Of a stretch of DNA of 64,000 nt, positions 55,600 to 64,000 are shown piece after piece. The first letter of the stretch is position 1. Each line of letters opens with the position of its first letter. The stretch lies in assembly GCA_016219275.1 (NCBI GenBank), contig JACRBM010000067.1, positions 1 to 64,000 on the forward strand. The letters run 5' to 3'. A program made the position numbers and the translations under genes. This DNA is from Chloroflexota bacterium. Lineage in GTDB: Bacteria; Chloroflexota; Anaerolineae; UBA4142. Under the pieces are notes generated by a model. The model ran no database searches. It was not told the DNA's origin and worked only from the letters and a program-made list of their open reading frames with translations.

Positions 55600-56667
55600 C
55601 TATTTCGCTTGAAACTCGATTGTCGCGCTCAAGCCCGGATAAATCGGCGCGTCGGTTGGATCAATGTCAATCGTCACCGGCACGCTGACGATGTTCGTCG
55701 TTGACGTACCGAGCAAACCGATTTTCCGCACGCGACCGGTGAGCATTTGTCCGTTGAGCACATCGAGCGATAACTTGACGGACTGTCCAACTTTCACCGA
55801 TGCCAGCGTATTCTCATCCACATTGACGAGCACTTGCATTTTCGAAAGATCGGCGACGGTCGCCATCGGCACGCCGGTCGTGGCGGATTCGCCAACCTTC
55901 GCCGTGAACGCCACGACGGTGCCCTCGCTGGGCGCGATCAATTTCGCGTTGATGAGCGTTTGTTTCGCCTGATCGAGCGCGAGTTGCGCTTGCGCGACCT
56001 GCGCCGCCGCGGTGGCAAGTTCTTGCGCGGTCGGGTGATTCACCGCGAGATTGTATTGCGCGATGGCGGCTTGATAGGTCTGGGTCGCTTGTTGCAGTGC
56101 GAGCGATTGCGGCATCATCGCGATAAACGGCGCGGTTGCGCCGCCGATCCGATCATACGCCGCTTGCGCCTGATCCACCCCGGCTTTGGCGCGTTCCAAA
56201 TTCGATCGCGCAATGGCTACCTCGTCAGGCGTGGGTCCGGCTCTCACCTTGTCAAACGTCGCCATTGCCGCGTTGAACAATGCTTGCGCCTGGACGACCT
56301 GGGTTTCGAGCGTGCCGGTATCGAGCGACGCCAGCACCATGCCGGCTTTGACCTTATCGCCTTCCTTGACAAAAACCTCTTTGACGCGCCCGCCGATTTG
56401 GAATGAAAGCGTCACTTGATTCTCAGAAAGCAAATTGCCGGTGGCTTTGACCGTTGACGCTGCCGTGCGATCCGCCACACGCGAGACGCTCGATGCCGAC
56501 GCCGGCGTGGTAGGTTGTTCGGCGGAGTGCGCGATGATCACCGGGGTGGTGGTGGCGCTCGTCGTCGTCGCGGTCGGACGCTCCGCGCTACACGCGACGA
56601 TCAAGGTGACGCCGATGACGAGCAGGGCGACTCCGATTCCAAGTGTAAATTTGTTGCGTGCAAACAT
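55600..56667 (-). CDS. HlyD/RND adaptor lipoprotein, pump 1
   Basis: The 355-residue protein has a lipoprotein signal (GVALLVIGVTLIVAC), a Thr-rich linker, a lipoyl half (GGRVKEVFVKEGDKVKAGMV), a coiled-coil hairpin (about residues 115-225) and the returning half (INAKLIAPSEGTVVAFTAKV). A barrel follows, ending TIDIDPTDAPIYPGLSATIE. AAGGAGACAGGC precedes the ATG. It would couple the RND pump encoded downstream to the exterior. It lies 109 bases after the MarR gene, presumably in one transcript. Confidence 0.92.
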   Translation of the reverse strand: MFARNKFTLGIGVALLVIGVTLIVACSAERPTATTTSATTTPVIIAHSAEQPTTPASASSVSRVADRTAASTVKATGNLLSENQVTLSFQIGGRVKEVFVKEGDKVKAGMVLASLDTGTLETQVVQAQALFNAAMATFDKVRAGPTPDEVAIARSNLERAKAGVDQAQAAYDRIGGATAPFIAMMPQSLALQQATQTYQAAIAQYNLAVNHPTAQELATAAAQVAQAQLALDQAKQTLINAKLIAPSEGTVVAFTAKVGESATTGVPMATVADLSKMQVLVNVDENTLASVKVGQSVKLSLDVLNGQMLTGRVRKIGLLGTSTTNIVSVPVTIDIDPTDAPIYPGLSATIEFQAK

Positions 56668-56775
56668 GCCTGTCTCCTTGAATGTTCGATCTTGAACGTA
56701 AACTGAAAAAAGGCATTCACAGATTTCACAGAAAAAAATAACAATCCGTGTATTCTGTGGTTCGTTCCTTCGCCG

Positions 56776-57294
56776 TTACAAATCACCGCAACGGATTTTT
56801 TTCAGTGATTGGGCGATCTTGCCCAGCAGCGCTATAAATTGCCGGCGTTCCTTCGGCGTGAGTTGACTCAACACTTGCTCCAGTCTGTGCGCAAACAAGT
56901 TGTTCATTTCTTGATAGGTTTCGCGTCCGAGGGGAGTCATGCCGACGCGGACGATGCGCCGATCTTGGGGGTCGGGCGACCGCTCGGCGAAATGGTGGGC
57001 AACCAGCCAATCCACCATCCGTGTCGCGGTGCTCAGTGGAACATTCAGTTCTTTGCTCAGTTCGCTCATCGTCATCGGTTGGGCGTGCTCGTAGAGAACG
57101 ACGCCGAGCCGGAAGAAGAGTCCCGAAACCTCAAAATGCCCGATGCCCACTTGCGCGTGCAATGCCTTCAAGCGCCGTGTGGCTTGGAGCGACCTGGGGG
57201 TGAGGGGTTCATTGAGCAGGGGTTTCAGGCGAATGAATCCACGAAGGATTTCGCCGACTTGGTCAACTTGGAGTTGGAGGTGAGTCTTTGCCAT
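56776..57294 (-). CDS. MarR-family transcription regulator of pump 1
   Basis: The ATG at 57294 is preferred, since upstream codons lie in the operator; 172 residues result. The winged helix-turn-helix is visible: PMTMSELSKELNVPLSTATR, MVDWLVAHHFAERSPDPQDR, then RIVRVGMTPLGRET. The N-terminal 60 residues are an extension before the helix of the dimer (VGIGHFEVSGLFFRLGVVLY). MarR proteins repress efflux genes until a phenolic or drug ligand binds. A perfect palindrome at its own promoter and the two efflux genes downstream make autoregulated control of adaptor and pump likely. Confidence 0.92.
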   Translation of the reverse strand: MAKTHLQLQVDQVGEILRGFIRLKPLLNEPLTPRSLQATRRLKALHAQVGIGHFEVSGLFFRLGVVLYEHAQPMTMSELSKELNVPLSTATRMVDWLVAHHFAERSPDPQDRRIVRVGMTPLGRETYQEMNNLFAHRLEQVLSQLTPKERRQFIALLGKIAQSLKKIRCGDL

Positions 57295-57299
57295 AATAT

Positions 57300-57358
57300 T
57301 TCCGCAGTGGGATATTTCCACTGCGGAAGCATTATAGCGATTGGCGAGGGCTTGTCAA
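57300..57358 (-). promoter_or_regulatory. MarR-operon promoter and operator
   Basis: On the minus strand TTGACA (57358-57353), 16 bases, then TATAAT (57336-57331) form a consensus promoter. Directly after it an 11-bp perfect palindrome, TTCCGCAGTGG/CCACTGCGGAA with 7 bases between (57300-57328), covers the predicted start near 57324. It fits a MarR dimer operator blocking initiation. Confidence 0.85.
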
Positions 57359-57481
57359 ATTGCGGGCTTGTGTGCCGCCGCTTTTCAAAAGCCACGCGTA
57401 GACGCATCCCCTTGCTCCCTTCTCTAAGGGAAGGGGGTTGGGGTTTGGTTGACAAAGCGGGGTGATGTTTACAGGGAAACT

Positions 57482-58570
57482 TTACGAATCGGTTACAATC
57501 TCCACCGTTGCGCTCAACCCAGGATAGACGACGGCATCACTTGGATCAATCTCGACCCAGACCGGCACGCTGACGATCCCGCTCGCGCTGGACGCAATCA
57601 TGCCGATTTTTTTTACGCGCCCCAGCAACGTTTTGCCGCCGAGCGCATCGAGCGTGATCGTCGCGGCTTGCCCAACCTTGAGCGCCGTGAGCGTGGTCTC
57701 GTCCGCATTCACGAGAACTTGCATCCTGGTCAAGTCCGCAATGGTGATGATGGCAGAGTTCGCGCCAGTGGATTCGCCGACCTTGAGCGTCATCGAAACG
57801 ACCATCCCATCGAACGGCGCGTACACGCGCGCGTTGTTGAGATTGCGCCGGCTCACCTCGAGCGCGGCTTGCGCCGCCGCGATCTGCGCCAGATTCGTGT
57901 CGCGCTCACTGGAGGTTGGACGATTGATCGTGATGTTGTACTGCGCGACCGCGCCTTGATAACTGGCGATGGCTTGTTGCAAGTTCAATCCTTGCGTCGT
58001 CGTCGCGATCAGCGGATTGCTCGCGCCGCCGATGCGGTCGTACGCGGATTGCGCGGCGATCAGCGCGGCATAGGTGCGTTCGACATTCGCTTTGGCAATC
58101 GCGGCATCATCCTCATTCGGACCGTTCTTGATGCGATTCCAGTTTGCGTTCGCGAGATCGAGCGCGGCTTGCGCCTGCGCGACCTGAATCTCCAGCGTCG
58201 TCGTGTCGAGCGACGCGATCAAATCGCCGGCTTTAACCCGCGTGCCGTCGGGCGCTTTGATTTCCGCAAGGCGACCGGCGACCGGAAAACCGATCGTGGC
58301 TTGGCTGACCGAAACCAGGTTGCCGACGAACCGCGTTTTGGCGGTGGCGCGCGGAGTCGCCGTCGCGGTGGCTTGCGCGCCGAGTGGCGCGCCGGCGGGA
58401 CGCGTACCCTGGGGCGCACCTTCGGGACGCGACGCGACGGGGGCGCTGGTCGTCGCGCCGCTTGCTGGCGCGGCAGGCGTACTCGTTCCGCCGCACGCGG
58501 CGATGAATGCGGTGGTCAATAACAGCAGAGTAACGAGCATCGAATACGTATGTTTGCTTGGCGAGGACAT
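57482..58570 (-). CDS. HlyD/RND adaptor lipoprotein, pump 2 (second)
   Basis: The ATG at 58570 follows an in-frame TTG; 362 residues. Lipoprotein signal VTLLLLTTAFIAAC, Pro/Ala/Thr linker, lipoyl half (GRLAEIKAPDGTRVKAGDLI), coiled-coil hairpin with SAYDRIGGASNPLIATTTQG (the same phrase as the adaptor at 19450), returning half and a barrel ending VEIDPSDAVVYPGLSATVEI. It is the last gene of the unit starting with the adaptor at 62833 and the second RND pump. Two adaptors for one pump suggest a hetero-oligomer or a duplicated gene under divergence. Confidence 0.9.
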   Translation of the reverse strand: MSSPSKHTYSMLVTLLLLTTAFIAACGGTSTPAAPASGATTSAPVASRPEGAPQGTRPAGAPLGAQATATATPRATAKTRFVGNLVSVSQATIGFPVAGRLAEIKAPDGTRVKAGDLIASLDTTTLEIQVAQAQAALDLANANWNRIKNGPNEDDAAIAKANVERTYAALIAAQSAYDRIGGASNPLIATTTQGLNLQQAIASYQGAVAQYNITINRPTSSERDTNLAQIAAAQAALEVSRRNLNNARVYAPFDGMVVSMTLKVGESTGANSAIITIADLTRMQVLVNADETTLTALKVGQAATITLDALGGKTLLGRVKKIGMIASSASGIVSVPVWVEIDPSDAVVYPGLSATVEIVTDS

Positions 58571-58579
58571 CAATGACTC

Positions 58580-58665
58580 CTGGTTTGGAGGTTGGAAGTT
58601 AGAGATTGGAAGTTAGATGTTGGACGGTAGAAGTTGGATATGGCTGAGAGATTCCAACTTCCAAT
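58580..58665. repeat. TTGGAAG-type heptamers between pump 2 and its second adaptor
   Basis: GGAGGTTGGAAGTTAGAGATTGG-like heptamers repeat here as in the mutS and mutL inserts, ending with the complement CCAACTTCCAATTCTC. It fills the 97-base spacer. Confidence 0.6.
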
Positions 58666-58667
58666 TC

Positions 58668-61600
58668 TCACTCCGCCGCCGGTGTAGCGGCAGGCTGCGC
58701 GACCTTGGCTGGGCGACGCAACAGTTTTTCTTGCGCGGCGATCAGTACGTCATAGAAAACTGGGACGATCAACAGTGTCAGCAGAGTCGAGGTAATCAAG
58801 CCGCCGATCACTGCAATCGCCATTGGCGCGCGGAAACTACCACCTGCGCCGCGCGCGAGCGCGACCGGCGTCATACCCAGGATCAACGCCGAGGTCGTCA
58901 TCAGGATCGGGCGCAAGCGTGTGGGACCCGCGATCAACAGCGCCTCGGTACGCGTCATCCCTTGCGCGCGCAGACGATTCGCAAAGTCTACGAGCAAAAT
59001 CGAGTTCTTGACTGCCAAGCCCATCAGCAAGATCAGACCGATCACTGCGGTCATATCGGCGGGCGTGCCGGTGATGATCAGCGCGCCGAACGCGCCGATA
59101 ATCGCGAGCGGCAACGCCAACATCAACACGATAGGTTGCGTGAACGAGCCGAACTGGGACGCGAGCACCATGTACATGAACAACACGGACAACGCGAGCG
59201 AACCCATCAGCGTGTTCAACGCATCCTGGGTCTGCTGCACCTGACCGCCGAATCGCACCGTGACGTTCGAGGGTAAGCGTAGTTGGTTCAGGCGTTCGCG
59301 CATATCGGCGGCGACCTGGGCTGGCAAACGCCCCACCGCGTTCGCGCCGATGCCGATTTGCGTTTGGCGATTCAAGCGCGAAATCACCGAGGGACCGGAA
59401 CTGCTGATAATCGTCGCGACATTTCGCAGCGGCACCGTTTGACCGCTCGGCGTTTGGATGCCCAGCGACATGATGTCGTCAAGACGCGAGCGATCTTCGG
59501 GACGCAAGCGCACGATAATGTCCGCTTCCTTGCCCGGTTCGCGATAACGCGACGCCGTGTCGCCGGAGACGAGCGAGCGAATCGTCGTGCCCAGCCCCGA
59601 AGTCGTTAGATTGTACTGTGACGCGCGGTTACGATCTACCATGATTCTCAATTCCGGTTTGCCTGGCTCATTGCTGCGATCAATATCCGCCAAACCCGGA
59701 ATGCCTGCCATGCCTTTGATCACATCTTGCGCGACGAGATCCAACTCATCCGGCGAGCCGCCGGAAAGCAGATTGATTTGAATCGGGCGACTGCCCACAT
59801 TCGTGCCGCCGCCGCCAAAGCCACCTTGAAAATTGAAACTCACGCCCTTCATCCCGGCGAGTTTTTGACGCACCTCGGCTTCGACGGTTTTCAGCGCGCC
59901 CAGGTCTTTCATCTGCACGTTGAAATTGGCGCGCTCCGGCGAACTGCCGCCGCCGATGTTGGCAAACACATTGTCAATGCCTTCGACGGTCAAGAGTGCG
60001 GCTTCGATTTGTTTGGCTTGTTCATTCGTCACGGCGAGCGTCGTACCCGGGGACAACGCCAAACCGACTTGAAAGTTGGCGTTGTCAATGCGCGGAATGA
60101 ACGACACGCGCGCCATGACGCTCGGCACGATGACGTACAGTCCACCCAGGATCGCCAACGTGACAATGAAAATCACGACGCGATGATCGAGCGTCCATGC
60201 CAGGAGGCGGCGATAACTGCGATCGAGCCAACCCAGTTTGGTGGAATGCTCTTCGAGTTCCTCGCTGGACTTGGGTTTGCGTTGCCGGAACAAGTACGCC
60301 GAGAGCATCGGCGCGAGCGTAAACGCTTCAAAGAGTGAGATGAGCACCGCGGCGGTCACGGCGAGACCGAACTCGCGATAAAAGCGACCGATTTGCCCAG
60401 TCGTGAATGCAATCGGAAAGAACACGGACACGATGGTCAACGTCATCGCGACGACGGAAAGCGATACCTCGTTCGTGCCGCGCGACGCGGCTTCCTTGGG
60501 CGTCTCGCCGCGTTCCATGTGCCGGAAAATATTTTCGCGTACGACGATCGCGTCGTCGAGCACCAAGCCGACCGCGAGCGAGAGCGCGAGGAGCGTCATC
60601 ATGTTCAGCGATAGATTCAGCGCGCTCATCGCGGCGAACGTGCCGATCATGATGACCGGCAAGCCGGCGATGGTGACGAACGTGTTCAAAAAGTTACGGA
60701 AAAACAAGAGGACGATGAGCGAAGCAAACCCAGCTCCGTAAATCAAATCCATCGTCGAGTCCTCAATGGATTTCTTGATGAAGCTGGATTGATCGTTTGA
60801 TATCGCAATGTCGAGATCGCGAAATTCGCGTTGCATCCGCTGGACTTCGGCGCGCACCCGTTCGGCGACCTGCACGGTGTTCGTGCCGGACTGTTTCCGC
60901 ACCTGGACGGCGACGCTGTCTTTGCCATTGAGCCGACTGTACGATGTGACTTCGGCGGTCGTGTCTTGCACCGTCGCAATGTCCTTGATGCGGAGCGGCG
61001 TGCCGCGCGAGGTGACGATGGTCAAATTGCGAATGTCGTCGAGCGAAGTGAATTCGCCGGGGACGCGTAGGAGCAAGTCCGTGCCGTCTTGCGTGATCTT
61101 GCCGCCCGGCACGCTAAGATTTTCGCCGCGAATCGCGCTGCTTACTTGCGAAAGCGAGAGCCGATGCGAGCGCAGATCGTCGAGGTTCAAATTCACTTGA
61201 ATCTCGCGGCGACCGCCGCCGCTGACCGACACATCCGCGACGCCGTCAATCCGTTCGACGCGTGGTTGCAGTTGATCTTCGACGAGGGTACGCAACTCGT
61301 ACGATTTCATCTTGCCCGATTTGTCCGAGATGTTGAACGTCAACACGGACTGGGATGAAAAATCAAAACGTTGCACCGTCGGTTGGTTCGCGCCGCTCGG
61401 CAAACTGTTCTGTGTCCGCGCGACGCGTTCGCGCACGATGTCGAACGCGGCTTTGGGATCCGTTTCGAGCGTAAAGTCCACGCTGATCTGCGAATTGTTT
61501 TCGCGCGAGGTCGAGCGAATGTTGGTGACGCCGGGCAGGGTGCTCAACGCATCTTCGATGGGTTGTGTGACCTGGCGTTGAATCTCGGAAGGTCCCGCGC

Positions 61601-61757
61601 CTGAGTACGTCGTCGAAACGGAAACGCTCGGATTCGATGTTTCGGGGAACAGGTCCACCGACAACTTGTTATATCCAAAGTAGCCGATGACGACGAGCAC
61701 TGCCATCATCATCGTCACGAAAACCGGTTGCTTGATTGAGATGTTCGCTATGTTCAT
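58668..61757 (-). CDS. RND-family efflux pump (AcrB/HAE1-like), pump 2
   Basis: The ATG at 61757 gives 1029 residues, the same length as pump 1. The N-terminus MNIANISIKQPVFVTMMMAV and helix 4 LAVGLVLDDAIVVRENIFRH with paired aspartates are shared. The large loops have porter-domain sequence (SGAGPSEIQRQVTQPIEDAL). It differs enough from pump 1 outside the membrane to suggest another substrate set. Flanked by adaptor genes on both sides, all on the minus strand. The family is certain and the substrate unknown. Confidence 0.95.
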   Translation of the reverse strand: MNIANISIKQPVFVTMMMAVLVVIGYFGYNKLSVDLFPETSNPSVSVSTTYSGAGPSEIQRQVTQPIEDALSTLPGVTNIRSTSRENNSQISVDFTLETDPKAAFDIVRERVARTQNSLPSGANQPTVQRFDFSSQSVLTFNISDKSGKMKSYELRTLVEDQLQPRVERIDGVADVSVSGGGRREIQVNLNLDDLRSHRLSLSQVSSAIRGENLSVPGGKITQDGTDLLLRVPGEFTSLDDIRNLTIVTSRGTPLRIKDIATVQDTTAEVTSYSRLNGKDSVAVQVRKQSGTNTVQVAERVRAEVQRMQREFRDLDIAISNDQSSFIKKSIEDSTMDLIYGAGFASLIVLLFFRNFLNTFVTIAGLPVIMIGTFAAMSALNLSLNMMTLLALSLAVGLVLDDAIVVRENIFRHMERGETPKEAASRGTNEVSLSVVAMTLTIVSVFFPIAFTTGQIGRFYREFGLAVTAAVLISLFEAFTLAPMLSAYLFRQRKPKSSEELEEHSTKLGWLDRSYRRLLAWTLDHRVVIFIVTLAILGGLYVIVPSVMARVSFIPRIDNANFQVGLALSPGTTLAVTNEQAKQIEAALLTVEGIDNVFANIGGGSSPERANFNVQMKDLGALKTVEAEVRQKLAGMKGVSFNFQGGFGGGGTNVGSRPIQINLLSGGSPDELDLVAQDVIKGMAGIPGLADIDRSNEPGKPELRIMVDRNRASQYNLTTSGLGTTIRSLVSGDTASRYREPGKEADIIVRLRPEDRSRLDDIMSLGIQTPSGQTVPLRNVATIISSSGPSVISRLNRQTQIGIGANAVGRLPAQVAADMRERLNQLRLPSNVTVRFGGQVQQTQDALNTLMGSLALSVLFMYMVLASQFGSFTQPIVLMLALPLAIIGAFGALIITGTPADMTAVIGLILLMGLAVKNSILLVDFANRLRAQGMTRTEALLIAGPTRLRPILMTTSALILGMTPVALARGAGGSFRAPMAIAVIGGLITSTLLTLLIVPVFYDVLIAAQEKLLRRPAKVAQPAATPAAE

Positions 61758-61798
61758 CGAGCCGCCTCTTTCTGCGAGTGGCAAATTGAAAATTTGCC

Positions 61799-62833
61799 TT
61801 ACGAGCCAGTTGCAATTTCAACCGTCGCGCTCAACCCAGGATAGAGCCGCGCGTCTGTTGGATCAATGTCAATCCACACTGGAACAGTCACCACGGTAGT
61901 TGTCGTCGTCGCGATCAAACCGATTTTTTGGACGACACCGGTCAACACTCTATCGCCGATGGCGTCCGCGGTGATCCTGGCTTTTTGTCCGACCTTGATG
62001 TTCGCGAGCGTCGTTTCGTCGGCGTTCACCAACACCTGCATCTTGGTCAGGTCGGCGAGTACCATCACGGCGGTATTCGCACCGACCGACTCGCCAATTT
62101 TCGGTGTGATTGAAAGCAGTGTCCCGTCGAATGGCGCGGAGAGTTTGGTGTTGGTCAGGTTTTGTTTCGCCAGGTCGAGCGCGAGTTGCGCTTGCTTGAA
62201 TTGAATCTGCCCGATTTCGCGTTCGGACGCGGTGGGATGATTGACGGCGAGGTTGTACTGCGCGAGCGCGGTTTGCAGGTTGAGCGTCGCGGTTTGCAGG
62301 TTGACTGCCGCTGCGCCTGTTTTGCTCGAGCGATCATACGCCGCTTGGGCTTGGTCTACCGCGGCTTTGGCGCGATCGAGATTGGCTTGTGCCACCGCCA
62401 TGTCGTCGGCGCTGGGACCTTGCTGAATGCGCGCCCAGGTCGCGTTTGCCACATCGAACGTGGCTTGCGCTTGCGCGAATTGCGCTTCGAGCACGGCGGT
62501 ATCGAGTGAGCCGAGGAGCGTGCCGGCTTTGACCGCAGCGCCTTCCGCGACCGGCAATTCTTTGACGCGTCCGGCGGCGGTGAAAGCGAGCGATACCTGG
62601 TTCGCGGCGACTAGGTTGCCGACGAGTTTCACATTCGTAACCGCGCGCAACGCGGCGAAGGGCGTCGCGGTTGCGGCGGGTTGGGTTGGGGCAACGGCGG
62701 GGCGTTGCTGCGTCGCTTCCGCTGTTGGCGTGGATGCTTGCGCCGAAACCGGCGGCGCGCTGCACGCGGTGGCGACGACCGCGTTCAGAACGAGGATAAT
62801 GAAAAGCGCATACAGAACCACAGTGTTACGCAT
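61799..62833 (-). CDS. HlyD/RND adaptor lipoprotein, pump 2 (first)
   Basis: The 344-residue protein has a lipoprotein signal (LFIILVLNAVVATAC), a Pro/Thr/Gln linker, a lipoyl half (GRVKELPVAEGAAVKAGTLL), a shorter coiled-coil hairpin with AQAAYDRSSKTGAAAVNLQT, and a returning half and barrel (LTNTKLSAPFDGTLLSITPK). It ends WIDIDPTDARLYPGLSATVE. It is the first gene of the pump 2 unit; the pump start follows 42 bases later. No regulator gene lies upstream within the window; the MarR protein could act on both pumps but no copy of its palindrome was seen here. Confidence 0.92.
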   Translation of the reverse strand: MRNTVVLYALFIILVLNAVVATACSAPPVSAQASTPTAEATQQRPAVAPTQPAATATPFAALRAVTNVKLVGNLVAANQVSLAFTAAGRVKELPVAEGAAVKAGTLLGSLDTAVLEAQFAQAQATFDVANATWARIQQGPSADDMAVAQANLDRAKAAVDQAQAAYDRSSKTGAAAVNLQTATLNLQTALAQYNLAVNHPTASEREIGQIQFKQAQLALDLAKQNLTNTKLSAPFDGTLLSITPKIGESVGANTAVMVLADLTKMQVLVNADETTLANIKVGQKARITADAIGDRVLTGVVQKIGLIATTTTTVVTVPVWIDIDPTDARLYPGLSATVEIATGS

Positions 62834-63096
62834 GAATTCGTGCTCTCCTTCGAGACGGTAAGCCAGTCATGTCAAACTGAGCGGAGCGAAAATTATGTGC
62901 GATCAGCGCGCGAACGCGGCAGAAGAAGAAAAGCTGATCGAGGAGATCTTTCGCGTATGCCGCCGCTGAGATCTCGGACAGCTATTTTCCCTTTGATATA
63001 TTTTCAGAATGGAAGGATTATACGCGAGTCGAGAGCGGTGTCAAACGGCAGGATGATTATTTGACGGGTGTGCGTCAAGTTTTTGGGTGGTGAAAT

Positions 63097-63156
63097 AACC
63101 TTGCGAAGGTTGAACGGCAATCATATTTGATTTGTCGTCAAAACCTTCGCAAGGTT
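63097..63156. repeat. AACCTTGCGAAGGTT inverted-repeat element
   Basis: AACCTTGCGAAGGTT (63097-63111) is repeated inverted at 63142-63156 (AACCTTCGCAAGGTT), with a 30-base spacer. Each arm is itself nearly palindromic. The related element is at 26486-26524. Confidence 0.75.
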
Positions 63157-63350
63157 GAGTGTTCCAAAATTTTGAAAGACAGCCTTATTTGACAAAGACC
63201 AGGACCTGTGGTAAATCCTTCATCAAGATGACGAACCGATTTTCGACTCAGCGAGGCTTGTACAAGTTTGAGGGCATCTGGTACTTTTATGCTGACAGTG
63301 CCACGCGGGGTCGAATCGTCACGCGCTAGTCTAGCCGTACTCGAAATCAG

Positions 63351-63383
63351 GGAGCGTGGGATTCAACCCCACGCTCCTTTCAT
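63351..63383 (+). terminator. Hairpin directly upstream of the ABC substrate-binding gene
   Basis: GGAGCGTGGG (63351-63360) and CCCACGCTCC (63368-63377) form a 10-bp stem followed by TTTCATTTC. It could stop upstream transcription or act as an attenuator 38 bases before the ATG. Confidence 0.65.
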
Positions 63384-63414
63384 TTCATCTAAAAAATATT
63401 CAGGAGGAGAGAAA

Positions 63415-64000
63415 ATGTCTCAACGTTTCACAATTCTCGCGTTGTTCGTCGTTGCGATCCTGCTCGCCGCGTGCGCGACACCCACGCCGACGGCTGTTCC
63501 GCCGACGGCTGTGCCCGCGACGAAAGCGCCGGAGCCGACGAAAGCCGCGGCAACTGTCGCGCCAACCGTTGCGCCCACCGCCGTGCCCGCGACCAAAGCG
63601 CCCGAACCGACGAAACCGCCGGAGCCAACCAAAGCCGCCGCGCCGGACAAGGTCACGGTCGCGTACGTCGCGATCACGAACTTTGCGCCGCTCTACATCG
63701 CGATCGAGCGCGGGTACATGAAAGAGCAAAACATCGAAGTGTCCGCGCAAAAAGTGACGACCGCCGCGGACGCACTGCCGTTCCTCGCGACCGGGCAGTA
63801 CGACGCGGGTGGGATCGGTATGGCGGCGGCGACGTTCAACGGGTTCAACAAAGCGTTGGACTTTCGCATCGTCGCCTCGGCGGCGATTCAGCCGTTGAAA
63901 AATGGTCCGACTGTGATCCTGGTTCGCAAGGATTTGAAAGATTCCGGCAAAGTGAAATCCGTCGCCGATTTGAAAGGCATGAAAGTCGGAGTTGCCGGCG
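63415..64000 (+). CDS. NitT/TauT-type ABC substrate-binding lipoprotein (3' end outside window)
   Basis: The frame opens at the ATG at 63415 behind CAGGAGGAGAG and runs off the window. A lipoprotein signal (FTILALFVVAILLAAC, C at residue 20) is followed by a repetitive Pro/Thr/Ala/Lys linker (KAPEPTK units) to about residue 75. The NMT1/THI5-like periplasmic-binding fold then begins: VTVAYVAITNFAPLYIAIER, GYMKEQNIEV, ALPFLATGQYDAGGIG, VADLKGMKVGVAG. Members bind nitrate, taurine, sulfonates or thiamine precursors for import. Only the first 195 residues are visible. Confidence 0.92.
   Translation, partial: MSQRFTILALFVVAILLAACATPTPTAVPPTAVPATKAPEPTKAAATVAPTVAPTAVPATKAPEPTKPPEPTKAAAPDKVTVAYVAITNFAPLYIAIERGYMKEQNIEVSAQKVTTAADALPFLATGQYDAGGIGMAAATFNGFNKALDFRIVASAAIQPLKNGPTVILVRKDLKDSGKVKSVADLKGMKVGVAG

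Larger units (their letters stand above)
62834..63414. other. Intergenic region with dispersed repeats
   Basis: This 580-base stretch between divergent genes holds a TGTCAAACTGAGCGGAGCG-type repeat at about 62869-62890, a palindromic element (63097-63156) and a hairpin before the ABC gene. A 34-codon frame at 63229-63330 (MTNRFSTQRGLYKFEGIWYF...) lacks a ribosome-binding site and is not called. No further gene or RNA was recognised. Confidence 0.6.

Noticed and set aside
63229-63330. Small frame (IWYFYADSATRG) that resembles the variable-repeat wording AWYFYSDLTRA
   Set aside because: The DNA similarity covers only about ten bases, with no flanking VR or lectin-domain sequence and no ribosome-binding site. 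Treated as coincidence.
1-64000. CRISPR arrays, rRNA or tRNA genes
   Set aside because: The tandem arrays present have 7-21 bp units or are TPR-coding and lack repeat-spacer structure. No rRNA or tRNA sequence was recognised by eye, though a tRNA covariance search was not possible.

Overview
The window looks like a chromosomal segment of a high-GC, probably monoderm bacterium of the phylum Chloroflexota (Anaerolineae-like). The grounds are lipoproteins with Pro/Thr-rich TATP-type linkers, RND and EmrAB-type pumps with no outer-membrane partner, a DUF2089/YvlB/YvlD cluster, and many 7-9 bp short tandem repeats between and even inside genes. The taxonomic call is inference. No rRNA, tRNA or CRISPR array was seen.

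Layout. 1-11.6 kb (minus strand): a membrane TPR protein running off the left edge, an AlkD-type DNA glycosylase, PEP carboxylase (ppc), then a DUF1116/YlbE protein, a SagB-type nitroreductase and FdrA. An IS481-like element with a 6-bp target duplication separates fdrA from a Spo0M/arrestin-like gene. 11.8-15.9 kb: a HEAT-repeat protein and a patch of gene debris (NB-ARC ATPase remnant, truncated integrase, RHS remnant, duplicated 5' end of mutS) around an intact MazEF-like pair. 15.9-23 kb: a MalT/LAL-type regulator and a drug-efflux set (HlyD lipoprotein, EmrA-like, EmrB-like). 23-34 kb: mutS, lipoprotein and TPR genes, a YdcF/SanA-like protein, an unrecognised 571-residue protein, a LiaF/toast-rack membrane protein and mutL.

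The centrepiece is at 35.2-38.4 kb: a complete diversity-generating retroelement (DGR). It has a target gene with the order TIR - transmembrane helix - Pro/Thr linker - FGE/C-type-lectin domain, a DGR-type reverse transcriptase, an Avd-like four-helix protein and a template repeat. Target and template repeats differ at 17 of 119 positions, and 16 of these are at template adenines. The target resembles a receptor with a hypervariable external ligand-binding domain and an internal TIR (possible NADase) effector, that is, a prokaryotic Toll-like receptor layout diversified by mutagenic retrohoming.

38.6-46.8 kb: a VapBC pair with a nonsense mutation in the toxin, an EamA transporter, a HAD phosphatase, two nucleotidyltransferase-type toxin modules, a DUF2142-like membrane protein, a D-cysteine desulfhydrase-like enzyme and manA. 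46.8-52.3 kb: a DUF2089-GNAT-SHOCT-YvlB-YvlD cluster facing a TagO/WecA-type glycosyl-1-phosphate transferase. 52.3-62.8 kb (minus strand): two RND pumps with three lipoprotein adaptors, and a MarR regulator with a perfect palindrome over its start site. The window ends inside a NitT/TauT-type ABC substrate-binding lipoprotein.

A genome-style trait runs throughout. Short tandem repeats and GC-rich palindromes lie in spacers and have also entered reading frames in phase at domain linkers (mutS, mutL, fdrA, the LuxR regulator, GNAT, DUF2142).
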